Part shown: positions 4,890 to 5,083 of the stretch, piece by piece | Numbering within the stretch: position 1 is the stretch's first letter | Layout of the letters: each line of letters opens with the position of its first letter | Origin: an uncultured Eubacteriales bacterium | GTDB lineage: Bacteria > Bacillota > Clostridia > Lachnospirales > Lachnospiraceae | Assembly (NCBI GenBank): GCA_900557175.1 | Contig: USSL01000146.1 | Span: 1-5,083 of the forward strand | Reading direction: 5' to 3' | DNA: 5,083 bases | The notes under the pieces: model-generated | What the model saw: only the letters and a program-made list of their open reading frames with translations | Told to the model about the DNA's origin: nothing | Databases searched by the model: none | Translations under genes and position numbers: made by a program

Positions 4890-5083
4890 TTAAATTAATT
4901 TACACCGTCGGCATAAAGTTAAAATCTTCTGTCCTTTAGGCAGAGATAAAATATCATTTTCCGATAAAATCCCCGTAACGACAATAAATACAGCGTAAAA
5001 AATAACGGCGGCAGCGATTGAAACAATAATTGCTGCAAAATTACTTGCCATTATAGCATAAACACCCTGATAAACGAGCCATG
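4890..5083 (-). CDS. C-terminal end of a SpoVB/MATE-like polysaccharide flippase, 5'-truncated by the window edge
   Basis: Only the last 63 residues are visible. They consist of a hydrophobic stretch with at least one clear membrane helix (about visible residues 17-39, IIVSIAAAVIFYAVFIVVTG), then a short cytoplasmic tail ENDILSLPKGQKI ending in CRRCKLI. The helix followed by 'E.DIL.LPKG.KI' and a basic tail is what I recognise from SpoVB and related MurJ/PST-type lipid-linked oligosaccharide flippases of the MOP superfamily. In Bacillus, SpoVB is needed for spore cortex peptidoglycan. Placement directly upstream of a BofC-like gene supports a sporulation role. With most of the protein missing, a general polysaccharide transporter remains possible. 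Confidence 0.6.
   Translation of the reverse strand, partial: WLVYQGVYAIMASNFAAIIVSIAAAVIFYAVFIVVTGILSENDILSLPKGQKILTLCRRCKLI

Noticed and set aside
1..5083. A new defence, mobile or phage system
   Set aside because: No integrase, transposase, nuclease, toxin-antitoxin pair, att-like repeats or CRISPR repeats; all genes fit ordinary metabolic, regulatory or sporulation families.

Overview
The window looks like chromosomal DNA from a spore-forming, anaerobic low-GC Firmicute, most likely a Lachnospiraceae-type Clostridium. Supporting signs are strong AGGAGG/AAGGAG ribosome binding sites, AT-rich intergenic spacers, a radical-SAM-type sulfatase maturation motif (Cys form), and two genes at the right edge that resemble sporulation proteins (a BofC-like protein and the C-terminus of a SpoVB-like flippase). 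There is no sign of a mobile element, tRNA, rRNA or CRISPR array.

Layout from left to right: (1) 1-753, minus strand, a 3'-truncated sugar-phosphate nucleotidyltransferase. (2) 754-868, a divergent spacer with two exact TTTGCACATTTG direct repeats 30 bp apart. (3) 869-1780, plus strand, a cupin-type AraC-family regulator. (4) 1781-1932, a convergent spacer with three more TTTGCA boxes and a long imperfect hairpin. (5) 1933-3390, minus strand, a complete type I sulfatase without a signal peptide. (6) 3391-3535, a divergent promoter region with a palindrome on the sulfatase -10 box and a 9-bp direct repeat. (7) 3536-4138, plus strand, a small CBM9/DOMON-like protein, also without a signal peptide. 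(8) 4167-4201, a 13-bp hairpin between convergent genes. (9) 4202-4786, minus strand, a membrane-anchored BofC-like protein. (10) 4890-5083, minus strand, the last 63 residues of a SpoVB/MATE-like flippase.

The most coherent functional unit is the divergent sulfatase and CBM9-like pair next to an AraC sugar-type regulator. By inference it handles a small sulfated carbohydrate, or another sulfate ester, inside the cell after uptake, because neither protein has an export signal. No transporter or glycoside hydrolase is in the window, so the substrate cannot be named. The AraC regulator probably controls itself through the TTTGCACATTTG repeats. Its link to the sulfatase rests only on proximity and on one imperfect TTGCATTTGG match at the sulfatase -35 box. 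The right edge appears to be a separate sporulation or cell-envelope neighbourhood. I see no clear novel defence or mobile system; the points worth checking are mostly regulatory.
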